Positions 10,751 through 21,869 of a stretch of DNA of 58,375 bases are shown piece by piece. Positions within the stretch are counted from its first letter, which is position 1; each line of letters opens with the position of its first letter. Location: NCBI GenBank assembly GCA_049999765.1, contig JBNGIQ010008887.1, forward strand, positions 49,787 to 108,161, given 5' to 3'. Position numbers and translations under genes: made by a program. The notes beneath the pieces were generated by a model that worked only from the letters and a program-made list of their open reading frames with translations, did not search any database and was not told the origin of the DNA. The DNA is from Phaeoceros laevis. Its lineage: Eukaryota; Anthocerotophyta; Anthocerotopsida; Notothyladales.

Positions 10751-12045
10751 ATAAATACACTTGTAACAGGCAACAAAAGAAGCCTCTACTACTTGTCTAC
10801 TGGCCCAGCCCTTGGACAGAAAGGACCTGGATGGCCGCCGGAGGCAGTGACCCCCCTTGCTTACCTCAAGTCCCTTGGAAGCTTGCGATGGCGGATAGAT
10901 CCAGGTTCTCAACCGGATGTTTCCAAGGCACGCAGGGCTGCTGTGGGATCACCCCAGTACTTTGTCTGGGAGCAGAAAAGCTTCAAAAAATTAGTTAGCC
11001 TTCACTCACGCATGTTTACCATCGATTGCACTGTGCACCCACGGCAGCGTTTTTTCTTCTTCATTAATTCTGTTTGCTCTTGAAAGTTGAAAGAGACCTG
11101 TAAGACACAACTGGAACAACAGACTGCCGAATTTAGACAAAATCTATAATATTGCTGCTTGACGCACCTCCGCAACCTCCGCACTAGCGCAGTCGACAGA
11201 ATATTCATATCCCACAGTTGTGATTCATGGCCTGCCAAATTCTGCGAAGCAGCGCTGGCTGAAAAGGTCATTGCCGCTCACAGTGCGAGCGCGCACACAC
11301 AAAATTGGCCTTTCAACACCGTGACGACTCATGACCATGAATCAGCTGTAGCTAGCCTAGCTTAGCCTACTCTACTATATCCAACTACCAACTACGCTCA
11401 CCAAGCTCCTTCCGGAGTACTGCGCAAGCTTGCAGGCCAAGTAAACTTCAACCTGTAGCCACTTTCGGTGCACGTGGTCTTGGATTCCAGGTGGAAAGCT
11501 TAAGCCTAGTACATTGAATATCCGGACTGGACGACGTCGCAGTCGCCTTGGGTGGCTCCCGGACAAGACTTCACTTCCAAGGAGCCCTGCTGTTACGTTG
11601 CCCCCAAGCTTGCCGAAAATGCGTGCAATGCCGCAGCAGGTGGCTTGCGGCCCGGACGCAGAACAGTTCACCAGCAAGCCGGCAGGCTTTTGCCAGAATC
11701 CATTTATAAACAGCTGCAGCTTGGCTTGGAATTCTGGACAAGGCGAACGTTCGGCACCGGGCCGCTTGAGCACGCAAAATTTCTCCACAAGTTTGTAAAC
11801 ATACATTGTCAAGTTCAAGAGGCAGGTGCATTTAGGAAAATGCTACTGCCTCGTGGTGTTCGAAAAGCCGTGTCACTGATCATATATGTACAGCAGATGT
11901 ATACGGCAAACCAAAAATGTGAGGGAAAGCAACTGGAAGAATGTTCCAAGACTGGGTTGTCGGTGGACGATGTATACACGGTGTATTGATTGTTGCTGCT
12001 TCTGCTCTCGCACTGCTCCTGCACAAAGAGAGGAAATCCTGCTCT

Positions 12046-12524
12046 CTAGCCGGCAAATTTCCCAGTCGTGGTGTTCACCAGGAGGAAGAGGACGATGATG
12101 AGAAACAGAGCCCAGCCGAAGGTCTGGGGGTCGGAGGAACCACCCCCGGAGTAGCTGTTGTAGCCGCCGTAGCCTCGGTTGCCGTAGTACCTCGAGTTGG
12201 GGTACTGCAAGTGCGCAACGCTGCTGGGAGCAAAAACCCACTGCACCATGAAGAGCAGAGCGATGGGAACCGCCAGGCTCACCATGATGCTCAGCTGGTT
12301 CACAGCGTGCATGAGCACCGGCTCGAAGCGGAGCCACATGGGCAGCGCCCACATGGTGCCCAGCACCACGATGAAGAAGAGGGGCATCCAGGGGGCAGGG
12401 GGAGGCNNNNNNNNNNNNNNNNNNNNNNNNNNNNNNNNNNNNNNNNNNNNNNNNNNNNNNNNNNNNNNNNNNNNNNNNNNNNNNNNNNNNNNNNNNNNNN
12501 NNNNNNGTGGTACTCTACTGCCAT
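12046..12524 (-). CDS. Small multi-pass membrane protein, interrupted by a gap
   Basis: On the minus strand the frame ending at 12046 (TAG) reads, after the gap, APWMPLFFIVVLGTMWALP, then LSIMVSLAVPIALLFMVQW, then a Gly/Tyr/Ser-rich loop (NRGYGGYNSYSGGGSS) and FGWALFLIIVLFLLVN. That makes three membrane segments in about 118 visible residues. On the other side of the 100-N gap an ATG at 12524 opens the short frame MAVEYH, a plausible start; its frame does not match across exactly 100 N, but the true gap length is unknown. The sequence resembles uncharacterised plant membrane proteins and I cannot assign a function. The region upstream (12650-12780) is rich in GGAGAGG tracts, i.e. CT-rich on the gene's strand, as often seen in plant 5' UTRs. 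Confidence 0.6.
12407..12506. other. Assembly gap (100 N) inside the membrane-protein gene
   Basis: One hundred unknown bases immediately upstream (on the gene's strand) of the first visible membrane segment. The 5' part of the coding sequence, and possibly an intron, is lost here. Confidence 0.95.
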
Positions 12525-15500
12525 GGCTGCAGGTCCTCTTGCAAGCCTCTAAACCTTCTTGCGCTCCGAATTGGAATCCTGCCGGACTCAGCACAATCGC
12601 AAGCAGGCAATCAAGCAAAACTTGAGACAATCTCCCACAAATTTCACAGGAAAACAAGCGCCACGGAGGGAGGAGGCCCAATGTGCAGAAGGAGCAGGGA
12701 AGGAGAGGGTGGGAGAGGAGTGGCGAGGAGAGGAAAGGGCTCCAGTGTGATGCTGAGCGGTAGAGATGGTGGTGGCGAGGAATGACTCGCTGGTGGCAGC
12801 GGCAGGCAGCAAATGAAGGGGAGGGCGCCAGGCTAGAGAGAGGAGATGAACCGCGGTGGGGGTGGGAGGGTCGGACAGAACTGGTGGCATGGCGGACTCC
12901 GTGGCGCGAAAAAGAATCTCTCAGGTCTACGGCTCCTCCTCACTGGATGATTGCACCGCACATCGCGCACACTGCACCATTTAACTAGTCATGTTCTTCC
13001 GTCTCCTTTTCTGCCACGATGAAGCTTTGCAGTGACCGCTCGGAGCCAAAAGCTGATGGAAGAGGGACCCTGGCTGCCTCCTTGCCTGCGCGGACTTTCC
13101 GACGAAGAAGATGAGGGCAGCTCGTCCGACATTCGCCGTGACCGGTGTGACCAACCTCCTCTCAGACGACCGACCCCGACCTGGTACAGTTTGTTGGCCT
13201 CACAACCTCTTCTTTTAATGCTTATCTTACCAAGGACGGACGTCATGCACAGAGGTGAATGCATGGGCCGTGCTCCTTTCCTTTGCGCCTGCCCAGCCCA
13301 GGGCAGCCTGGCTTATGGCTCCAGAGTGAATTGACTGCTGCTTTGCACAGTGCTTGTGCTCTTCGTAAATGCGCTCCTTGTCTGCACCTGCCACTGCTAC
13401 ATTCCCCCCCCTCTGCCTGCCTTGTCCATTTCCTTTCCTCTTCCTTGTTTTTCCCATCCGCCCCTGCATCTTGTGCTTGTCTTCAATTAGCTCCTCCCAC
13501 TGGCTGACAGGACAAGAGATGCGTGAGTGTGCATCAAGGAGATCCACAAGGACAGCACCAGGGTAGGCGAACCTGCATCAAATCACCACCCAGAGGACAT
13601 CTACAGCTTCGTGACCCTGTCAGTTCGTAACTGCTTGCTCAATTTCCTGAACAAGAAAAGTGACCTTTGCTTGGCAAGTGCGTTTGACTGGGGCTTGTCG
13701 AAGTTGCGGTTACTAGAGACAAATTTTGTGGAACGAGGTTAAGATTCACAACCGAAGGGTCCCTTTTGGTGAAGGAATCATGAGAACAGAGAATGGGCAG
13801 GATGTAGGGCTACAGCACTGCGCCTCCTTGCTGCTCAGTTTACATCCCACTGTCTCGATGCGACCCCACTGGCACCTTGTAAGATCCATCTCTTTTGAGG
13901 CTCGTCAGAGCTGGTACCATCTGTCTGCATCTCTGGCCTATGATTTGCACACACACTTTGCACTGTCAATTCCAAGACCTGTAAGATGGGCGAATGGACC
14001 TTACCTGAACCAGAGAATACTTTAGTTTGGAGTTCTGTAAAACAAACGGATATTGTCTTCCTGTAAGGACTGCAAGCACATCTAATTCCAAGGAAGCCAA
14101 CTCTCAAACCTCATAGCGAACAGCAGGTTCCATGTTGCTAGTTTCCTCTCACCTAGCCCCATTTTTTCCTTGCTTTTGTTCGACCTTTGGCTTAACCTCG
14201 GTGTTTGACCAGAGGCATATGTCCCGACCAAGGATACACCTTCAGGCTTACCTCCTCACTTGTACCTTGCTCCTTGCCTCCAAACCAGCCAAAGCCACCT
14301 CGAGCTCAAACCACATGTGAAAAGGCCAATTAAGCATCTTCACACTTCCCGGACCAGATGAAAAGTTTGCCTGGGTGCCTTTCTGCGACAGCGGCTGCAA
14401 ACGCCTGCAGTCCTCTGGATGTATCCAGATCCAATTTGCTGTGCGCAGGTGCCACAACCTGTACCACTACCGCAAAGGAGAGCACAATTCACATCCAGTT
14501 TTCCGTGACATTGCTTGAGTGGCTCCATCAAAGTCATGAAACACTTGATGTGAATTGTGCCAGCTTATCACTTTCCGCCAGGAGCCTAGCGTTGCACCTC
14601 CTAGAGCAATGGGCATTCCGACCTGTCCAAAATCTACCAGGGTTTTCAGCTCCAGCATCAACACTGCCTCTAACCCAACCCTGCTGCCCTGGACCATGTT
14701 CCAGACTTGGTAGATATTTGGAAGCCCCAAAGCCCCTGCTCCTGTCCAAATTACACAAAGTCAACAAACTATGCCTTCGGCTATCAAGACAAGCAAAGGA
14801 GGAGATCATTACAAAGTGCGTACGAAGTGTCAGCGAGATTGCCAGCTGCTAGCAAAAAGAGTGGATTTCAAAAGCTAAACTTCCAACTGATTCTGCAAAT
14901 CACTGAAGTGCTGCAGCGCTGACACCGTCGCACTTCCGCCAGAGCTATGGTTCCAACCTGAACGATGATCCATGAAAACCTGGACAACAAATGCGTACAT
15001 ATTAGACATGGCACTAACAGAAACAGGAAAATCTCACTTGGAGAAATCTTGCAAGTCGCCTTATCAACTCAAGCAAACTATGACGAAAACGTGGAACTAG
15101 GTGCATCCAGCTTCTGTTTCACTGCCTTGAGCATGCAAACTGCGTTTGTCCGCCAGTCTTGACCCCGTCCGTCTACTACATCGTTAGGGTCGACTCAGGT
15201 GCTATGGAACAAACGTAACAGGGACTCAATTTTACCCCTCCTAAAAGGCTAAAAGCTTTTACCTTGATACGTGTATCGAAGTTCCGATTCGGAACATCCG
15301 CCCTTCTAATAAGGGCTTATCACAAGATACAAATTACCAACTCTTCAGCACTTCAGCAGGAACTCAACCTTGTATTTCACTTTCGTCCAACCTCCAGTGG
15401 AATGCTTCCTGCAAAGTCTCGTGTCTCATGTACGCTTCCTGTTAGAAAATCTGGAAGCACATCTTGCGTATCCAACCTCGCGAGCATTTCGGCCTGATTG

Positions 15501-15797
15501 AAAACATTGCCTCACTGCTGCTGCATAGGTCTCCCACTTCGCGACCAATGAATCTCTAGAGAAGCGTCTATCTGCCGGTGGAATGAACTGGTAAATGCGA
15601 CTTGGTAGCTATAGCCAAATATTTTAGTGCCTGGCGTGGCACTCGTGGCGAACTCATGCGTGGAGCGTTTTGATGTTTGACGATCTTGATCACCTCTTAG
15701 GACATGAGGAGTTTCTTGTCATGAGAGGTTGGCCAACCTTTCTTCCTCTTTTCTCAGTTTATTTTCGACTTCCGTGATTCTGAAGACTCCTGGCTTC
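12525..15797. other. Intergenic region, no protein gene recognised
   Basis: Only short, unrelated open frames are present. The one structured element seen is the foldback at 14431-14613, listed separately. The end of this stretch must contain the aconitase promoter and 5' UTR. Confidence 0.5.
14431..14613. repeat. Long imperfect foldback (inverted duplication)
   Basis: The inner arms 14482-14509 and 14533-14560 are complementary at 24 of 28 positions plus one G-U pair, with a perfect outer 14-bp block (GCACAATTCACATC against GATGTGAATTGTGC) and a 23-nt loop. Similarity continues outward less perfectly: CCAATTTGCT at 14431 and AGGTGC at 14447 have counterparts AGCAATGG at 14606 and GCACCT at 14595 on the other arm. 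A transcript could form an interrupted stem of roughly 80 nt per arm, the shape of a plant MIRNA precursor, a MITE or a young inverted duplication. No known miRNA sequence was recognised in it. Confidence 0.65.
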
Positions 15798-15848
15798 ATG
15801 CGCATTCAAACTGACAGCAATCCGGCTCTCTCTGCCTCGCTCAATCAG

Positions 15849-18800
15849 ATGTTGGTATTCCTGCCTTTGAGGTCACGGTCGAGTTCCAAGATCAGCAAGG
15901 TGGTGACGAACCCTCGATACTATTGGCAATTGCGGTTTGCGGGTCTGTGCTCTGATAATTGTGAGCTCTCATTGTCTCCTACGGGCACATCCGTGCGGAG
16001 GCCACCATGGCTTCCTGGACTTTCGACAGCCCGCCTGTTTGCCAGCAAAACGACAGCCTTCCCACCAAAAGTTCCTCTTGGCTATCAATTCAGCTTCCAA
16101 TTGGGGGGCCATGTCCCCCGTCCACCTGTGCAGCAAAGCAGCACCAGGCACTTCTCTACCAAGGGTGAGTGCTTCCCAAACCCAGGAAATGCCTCACACT
16201 TGGAGTCTCCAGGTTTCTTTTCATCATTTACAGGCAACCGCAGAGTCAAGAGTGCGCCCGGTCTGTAACACAAGGGAATTGATTCTGTCAAACGCTTTCC
16301 TACATTGTTGGAAAATTTGCAGCCAAGGGAAAATCCAACCCGTTCGACAAGATCAAGGTGGATTTGGCCAAAGCAGGTGGAGGCTCGTATGGCAAGTACT
16401 ACAGCCTACCGGCTCTGAAAGATCCGCGAATTGGTAAGCCTAAGACCTTTCATGGGGGCATTCCCATGTCTTGAGGCATTTCCACCTAGCAGCAAGTCCT
16501 CCAAAACTTTGAGGGGAGAGAAGCTGCTGCTAGGAGTATCTTTTTTGGCGAGAGTTCATGTTCTGAGCTACAAAGATTGGCGGAATACAGAAAAACTGCC
16601 CTTCTCAATCAAAATTCTCCTTGAGGCTGCAATTCGGAATTGTGACGGGTTTCAAGTCTTAAAAGAGGATGTGGAAAAGATTATCGATTGGCAGAAAACG
16701 TCCCCGAAGCAAGTGGAAATTCCATTCAAGCCTGCCAGAGTTATCTTGCAGGTACGTTGATTTTGCATCTGGCATCTTTGCGCAACACAATGAATGTTTT
16801 GGCACCTTATTTGACCTGCGCTCGCCAGGATTTCACTGGGGTGCCTGCGGTTGTGGACCTTGCGGCCATGCGTGATGCTATGAAACGCTTGGGTGGCGAT
16901 CCCAAGAAAATCAATCCGTTGGTAAGACTGGACAACTCAATTTGCTAGTCACTCACTCAGAGGACCACGAGCAACAACTACAATGCGTTCGAAACGATGT
17001 TATCTGCTAATTGATGTGCTGTCGACCTTCCTTCCAGGTGCCCGTTGACCTCGTTATCGATCATTCAGTTCAAGTTGACGTAGCTCGCTCTGCAAATGCC
17101 ATTCAGAAAAATATGGAGCTTGAGTTCAGTAGAAATAAAGAGCGCTTTGCCTTTCTCAAATGGGGAGCCACAGCTTTTCAAAATATGCAGGTTATACCCC
17201 CAGGATCGGGCATCGTTCATCAGGTAAGCAACTCCTGCGGTGCATAAAGTCATGGCCGCATCATTCTTGGCAAATTGGCTCTAGTTTGACGTTGGAACTA
17301 TGCAAGTTGCACTTGTGCAGTGAGTTGTAGACTACACTGTTGCATTTTAAAACTGGTCGCACCAAGTTTTGTGACCGTCTGACGTTGCACTCTTCACGCA
17401 TTCAGGTGAATCTAGAGTATCTTGCTCGTGTTGTCTTCAACAAGGATGGGTTGCTCTACCCAGACAGTCTTGTGGGAACAGATTCTCATACCACAATGAT
17501 TGATGGGCTCGGTGTTGCTGGCTGGGGTGTTGGAGGCATCGAAGCAGAGGCTGCAATGCTTGGCCAAGTAGCCATCTTCACTAACCTAAGCTTCTTTCTT
17601 GATGCTGTGTCATCAGGCAAATCCTGATACATGTCCCTAAACCTGGCGTTTGTTCAGCCTATGAGCATGGTCCTTCCAGCTGTTGTGGGGTTCAAGTTAA
17701 CGGGGAAGCTGAAGCCCGGGGTCACAGCTACAGACTTAGTGTTGACAGTGACACAAATGCTCCGCAAACATGGCGTGGTTGGGAAATTCGTGGAATTTTA
17801 TGGTAAGTTCAAAGGTGCTACACGGATTTAGTGCAAATTGGACTTCGCATGTAGCATTCCATTGATGTTGTGGGATCTTACCTTTCCTGACATGATTCTC
17901 TGCCATGGAACTCAGTATGTTGGTGTAATTGTGTTTTGTAGGCAAGGGAATGGCAGAGTTGTCTTTGGCTGACCGTGCAACTATAGCTAATATGTCACCA
18001 GAGTATGGAGCAACCATGGGGTTCTTTCCTGTGGACGCTGAGACATTGAACTATCTGAGAACTACAGGGCGTGAGGAGCAAATGGTGCAGTCACATGTCT
18101 CTGTTCCATGTGCTGGCTTGGAGCTAACTCAGCGTAGCAATACTCTAATTCTGCACTCGGAACTTTGTGCAGGTGAAGCTAGTAGAAGCATATCTAAGAG
18201 CAAACAAGATGTTTATTGATCATAAGGAGGTTGGACAGGAGGCTGTAGATATTTGACGCTGATCAGTTTCTAAAATGGTGTTTTTGGCGGCGCTAGTTTG
18301 GTCAAACATCCGTGTTCTAGTCTTTGAGTCTAACAACACCTTGTTTCTGGAGCAGCCGCAACCAGAGAAGGTATTTTCATCCAAAATGGAACTTGACCTT
18401 GCAACGGTGGAGGCATGTATATCTGGGCCTAAAAGGTACCCATGCCTGACTTTCTAGGAACTTTGTTGTTGTGATATGGTACAGGTCTACGTCAAGCTCA
18501 ACTTTTGCACTATGTTGTTCTGGTGCGATGCAGGCCACATGACCGTGTCCCTATCAGTAAAATGAAAAAGGACTGGCAAGAATGCCTAGATAACAAAGTT
18601 GGTTTTAAGGTTAGGGCGCGCGCACTACTACATTTCCTTGTCGACTGTCAATTTGATGCATGGACTGGGGAATATCACAGTGACACGAATATACTTTCAC
18701 TGATTTACAGGGTTTTGCCATCCCCAAGGATCAGCAGAAAAAGGTGGCCAAGTTTGAATTCAATAACAAACCTGCTGAAATGCGGCATGGAGATGTTTTC

Positions 18801-21208
18801 ATTGCTGCCATTACGAGTTGCACAAATACATCCAACCCAAGCGTTATGCTGGGAGCGGGCTTGGTTGCAAAAAAGGCCTCTGAAGCAGGTCTGCAGGTAC
18901 CCTGAACTCGCAGCAAACTACAAAGTTCGTCCAGTTCATGCATTCGTAGCAGCTATTGCATTTACGGTTACAATTTTCCTTGTTCATCACATCAGGTAAA
19001 ACCTTGGGTGAAGACAAGCCTAGCCCCAGGTTCTGGAGTAGTCACGAAATATCTAGAAAAGAGGTGAGTTGATTGATGTAGGAAAGCGTCGACGCCTCAA
19101 AAGTTTGGTACACGATGTCTGTGGTTACGAAGATGAAGTTGTCTACTGGGATATGTCGTGCATAATGGTAGCACCTGCGTGCTCAGAAAATGAGTATTGA
19201 CGGAGCTTTTCTGTTCCAGCGGTTTAAACAAGTATCTTGATCAACAAGGTTTCAGTACAGTTGGTTACGGCTGCACAACATGTATTGGAAACTCTGGGGA
19301 GCTTCCAGAATCAGTCTCAACAGCAATAACAAAAAATGGTAAGCATTGGTTCTCCACTCGCCTTGTCAACTGATGTGGATGTTCGTGATCTTACAAGCAT
19401 GGTGTCTTTGCATCAGACATAGTCGCTGCGGCTGTGCTATCTGGGAACCGCAACTTCGAAGGACGTGTTCATCCTTTGACTCGAGCAAACTATCTGGCGT
19501 CGCCACTTCTGGTAGTGGCTTACGCTATTGCGGGCACGGTGAGAGCCAGAGCCTTTAACGATGCACTCAATTAAATCAGCACATTGGGTCACAGTAAGGG
19601 GCATATGAAGGAGGTATGAGGTTATGGGGAAGTGTTGAATAAACAAATTGTTCCTTCCAAATTTTTTTATACTTGAACGAGGTTTGCTTGATAAAGCAGG
19701 TGAACATCGATTTTGCCAAAGAGCCAATCGGCAAGAATAAAGCAGGGAAGGCGGTGTTCCTGAAAGACATCTGGCCAACTACTGAAGAAGTGAACAAGGT
19801 AACTAGTCCTGTAGTACTTCGTAGGTACCATAGCAGCTTGACACCCAATAGATCGCAGTAAAAGGTAGTTGAGGTGTTAGTTCTGTCATGCCAAGATGCG
19901 GTGTTGTGTGCAGGTTGTGAAGGCCTCATTGAATCCTGAAATGTTCAAATCCAACTACAAGACCATCCAGAAGGGAGATAAGTTGTGGAATAGTCTGTCC
20001 GCCTCAGGAGGAGCCATCTACAGCTGGGATCAGAAATCAACATACGTTCGTGAACCACCGTTCTTCAAGTCCATGACAAAAACTCCTCCTGGCGTACGCA
20101 GTGTGAAAGATGCACATGTGCTGCTAAATTTTGGAGATAGCATCACTACCGATCATATTTCTCCTGCTGGCAACATCAACAAAACCAGTGCCGCGGCCAA
20201 GTATCTTGTTGAACGTGGAGTCCAGCCCAAAGACTTCAACTCATACGGAAGCCGTCGAGGAAATGACGAGATCATGGCAAGGGGAACCTTTGCCAACATC
20301 CGCATCGTGAATAAGTTTCTAAAGGGCGAAGTTGGGCCGAAGACTGTGCACATACCATCCGGCGAGAAGATGCTTATTTATGATGCGGCAAAGGTGAATA
20401 TTGGTCTGTACATGTTCAGCTGAAGCAAAGAGTCCAGGAACGAAGTTCAAAGTTCAGGGTATTTGAACAGTTCAAACGTGGTGTATCAATTTCAAGGCAC
20501 TGGGTCTAGTATGGCAGCTCTCATCTTTCAGCCTTTCAGCTGAACCCTTTGTTGCTACGTTGTTGGGCTATGTAGACGAATCTGTCCATCTATGCAACTC
20601 ACACCTGTGTACTGGTGTTGGACACAGAGATACATGGAAGAAGGCCGGGATACCATCATATTAGCAGGAGCAGAATATGGAAGCGGTAGCTCCCGGGATT
20701 GGGCAGCCAAAGGCCCGTACCTGCAGGTGTGCTTGAGTTGCAGGCTTGTTTCCGAGGCTTGTCTGGTATTTTTGCTGATGCCATCGAATCGTGGCTGGGC
20801 AGGGTGTAAAAGCTGTGATAGCAAAGAGCTTTGAGAGGATCCACAGGAGCAACTTGGTCGGAATGGGTATCATTCCCTTATGCTTTAAAGCAGGTCAAGA
20901 TGCTGACTCCTTGGGCCTTACGGGAATGGAGCTGTACACCATTGAACTGCCATCGTCTGTCAAAAACATAAAGCCTGGCCAGGACATTGTTGTGAAAACA
21001 GATGCGGGTAAAGAGTTCACTTGCACGCTCCGGTTTGACACACAGGTACGCTGTTCTGCTGCCAGACTAGATGTTTTTTAGTAGCCCTCTGGCTGCTATT
21101 TTTATTTTAGTAGTGAGAAACACATGCGTTTTGATTCAGGTTGAGCTGACCTACTTCGAGCATCAAGGAATCCTTCACTACGTGATCCGACAGCTGCTGG
21201 CCCGGTAA
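15849..21208 (+). CDS. ACO: Aconitate hydratase (aconitase), probably mitochondrial
   Basis: Twenty exons: 15849-16164, 16323-16433, 16591-16751, 16829-16921, 17038-17223, 17406-17567, 17658-17802, 17942-18084, 18173-18229, 18356-18435, 18534-18609, 18711-18896, 18996-19063, 19220-19338, 19417-19538, 19700-19798, 19914-20393, 20628-20726, 20803-21045, 21140-21208. All phases agree, giving about 1004 residues, the usual plant organellar length. The enzyme interconverts citrate and isocitrate through a 4Fe-4S cluster. Cluster cysteines are visible in SCTNTSNPS and [11 protein letters not shown]; other signatures are [49 protein letters not shown] and [17 protein letters not shown]. The first exon encodes an Arg/Ser-rich, acid-poor stretch ending RHFSTK, like a mitochondrial presequence. 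The start is uncertain: ATG 15849 fits, ATG 15798 is also in frame, and an upstream non-coding exon is possible. Two donors are slightly unusual (GTAGCC after 17567, GTGCAG after 18084) but the protein is continuous. Confidence 0.95.
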
Positions 21209-21869
21209 CACTGTCCCTTGGAACCGGCTTGTACCATCAACCCTGCCTGTTCAGATCGACGGGTTCTGGAGGAGCAAGGTGACAGCTACGTGCTGTCACT
21301 AGTTTTGGTTCCTGCCGGACAGAGCCCTCTCCAGTCCTCTGGGGCGGATGCTGTATGCTTGAGTGCTTTAGTTTGTTTGATGACTGAACATACAGCTGAT
21401 TTAAGGCAGCCTACTACCAGCACCTCACTAGTGGCCAGAGGAGGCAGTGCTAAAGCTTACTTCTCCAGCTACTATTTCGATAGTTCGACAAGCACAAGTT
21501 CCAAGCGCCAGTAACTGCATGCACACGACGACTCACAAAATGAAGACAAATGTAGCGCCCGAATCTCATCCGTGTTATAGAATGTTACTGGCACTGTGTA
21601 GAGGGAGGGATCGTGGAACTGTTAGAGAGATCAATTACACTCAGCCGTAACAATTAACCGAACAGCTAGAGTGTTTGCCCCATCAGTCTCTTCGGAAATC
21701 GTGGGCTGGAGTCAGTGGACTACCCCGGCGCCGACTACCCGACACTCCGATTCCTCCGGACGTGTCCCCTAGCTCGCTCCTCGGTGTCATAGTGTTGGTC
21801 CTGGTGCAGGAGCCTAGATGTCCTTGTGTTGTGTTGCGTAAGTCGGCTCGCAGTTGGCAGCCTGCTCTG

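Larger units (their letters stand above)
8203..12045. other. Intergenic region with small repeats and a 100-N gap
   Basis: The first few hundred bases are probably the 3' UTR of the TM9SF gene. The remainder has only short open frames without recognisable products. It contains a 42-bp tandem duplication, a minisatellite-like stretch near 10.1 kb and a gap at 10651-10750. Genes hidden in the gap cannot be excluded. Confidence 0.5.

Noticed and set aside
10450-11083. Open frames running through the 100-N gap
   Set aside because: Their length depends on reading unknown bases as open; neither flank resembles a protein.
16008-16164. ATG at about 16008 in good context as aconitase start
   Set aside because: Its frame does not continue into the aconitase exon at 16323, whereas the frame ending RHFSTK does and looks like a presequence.
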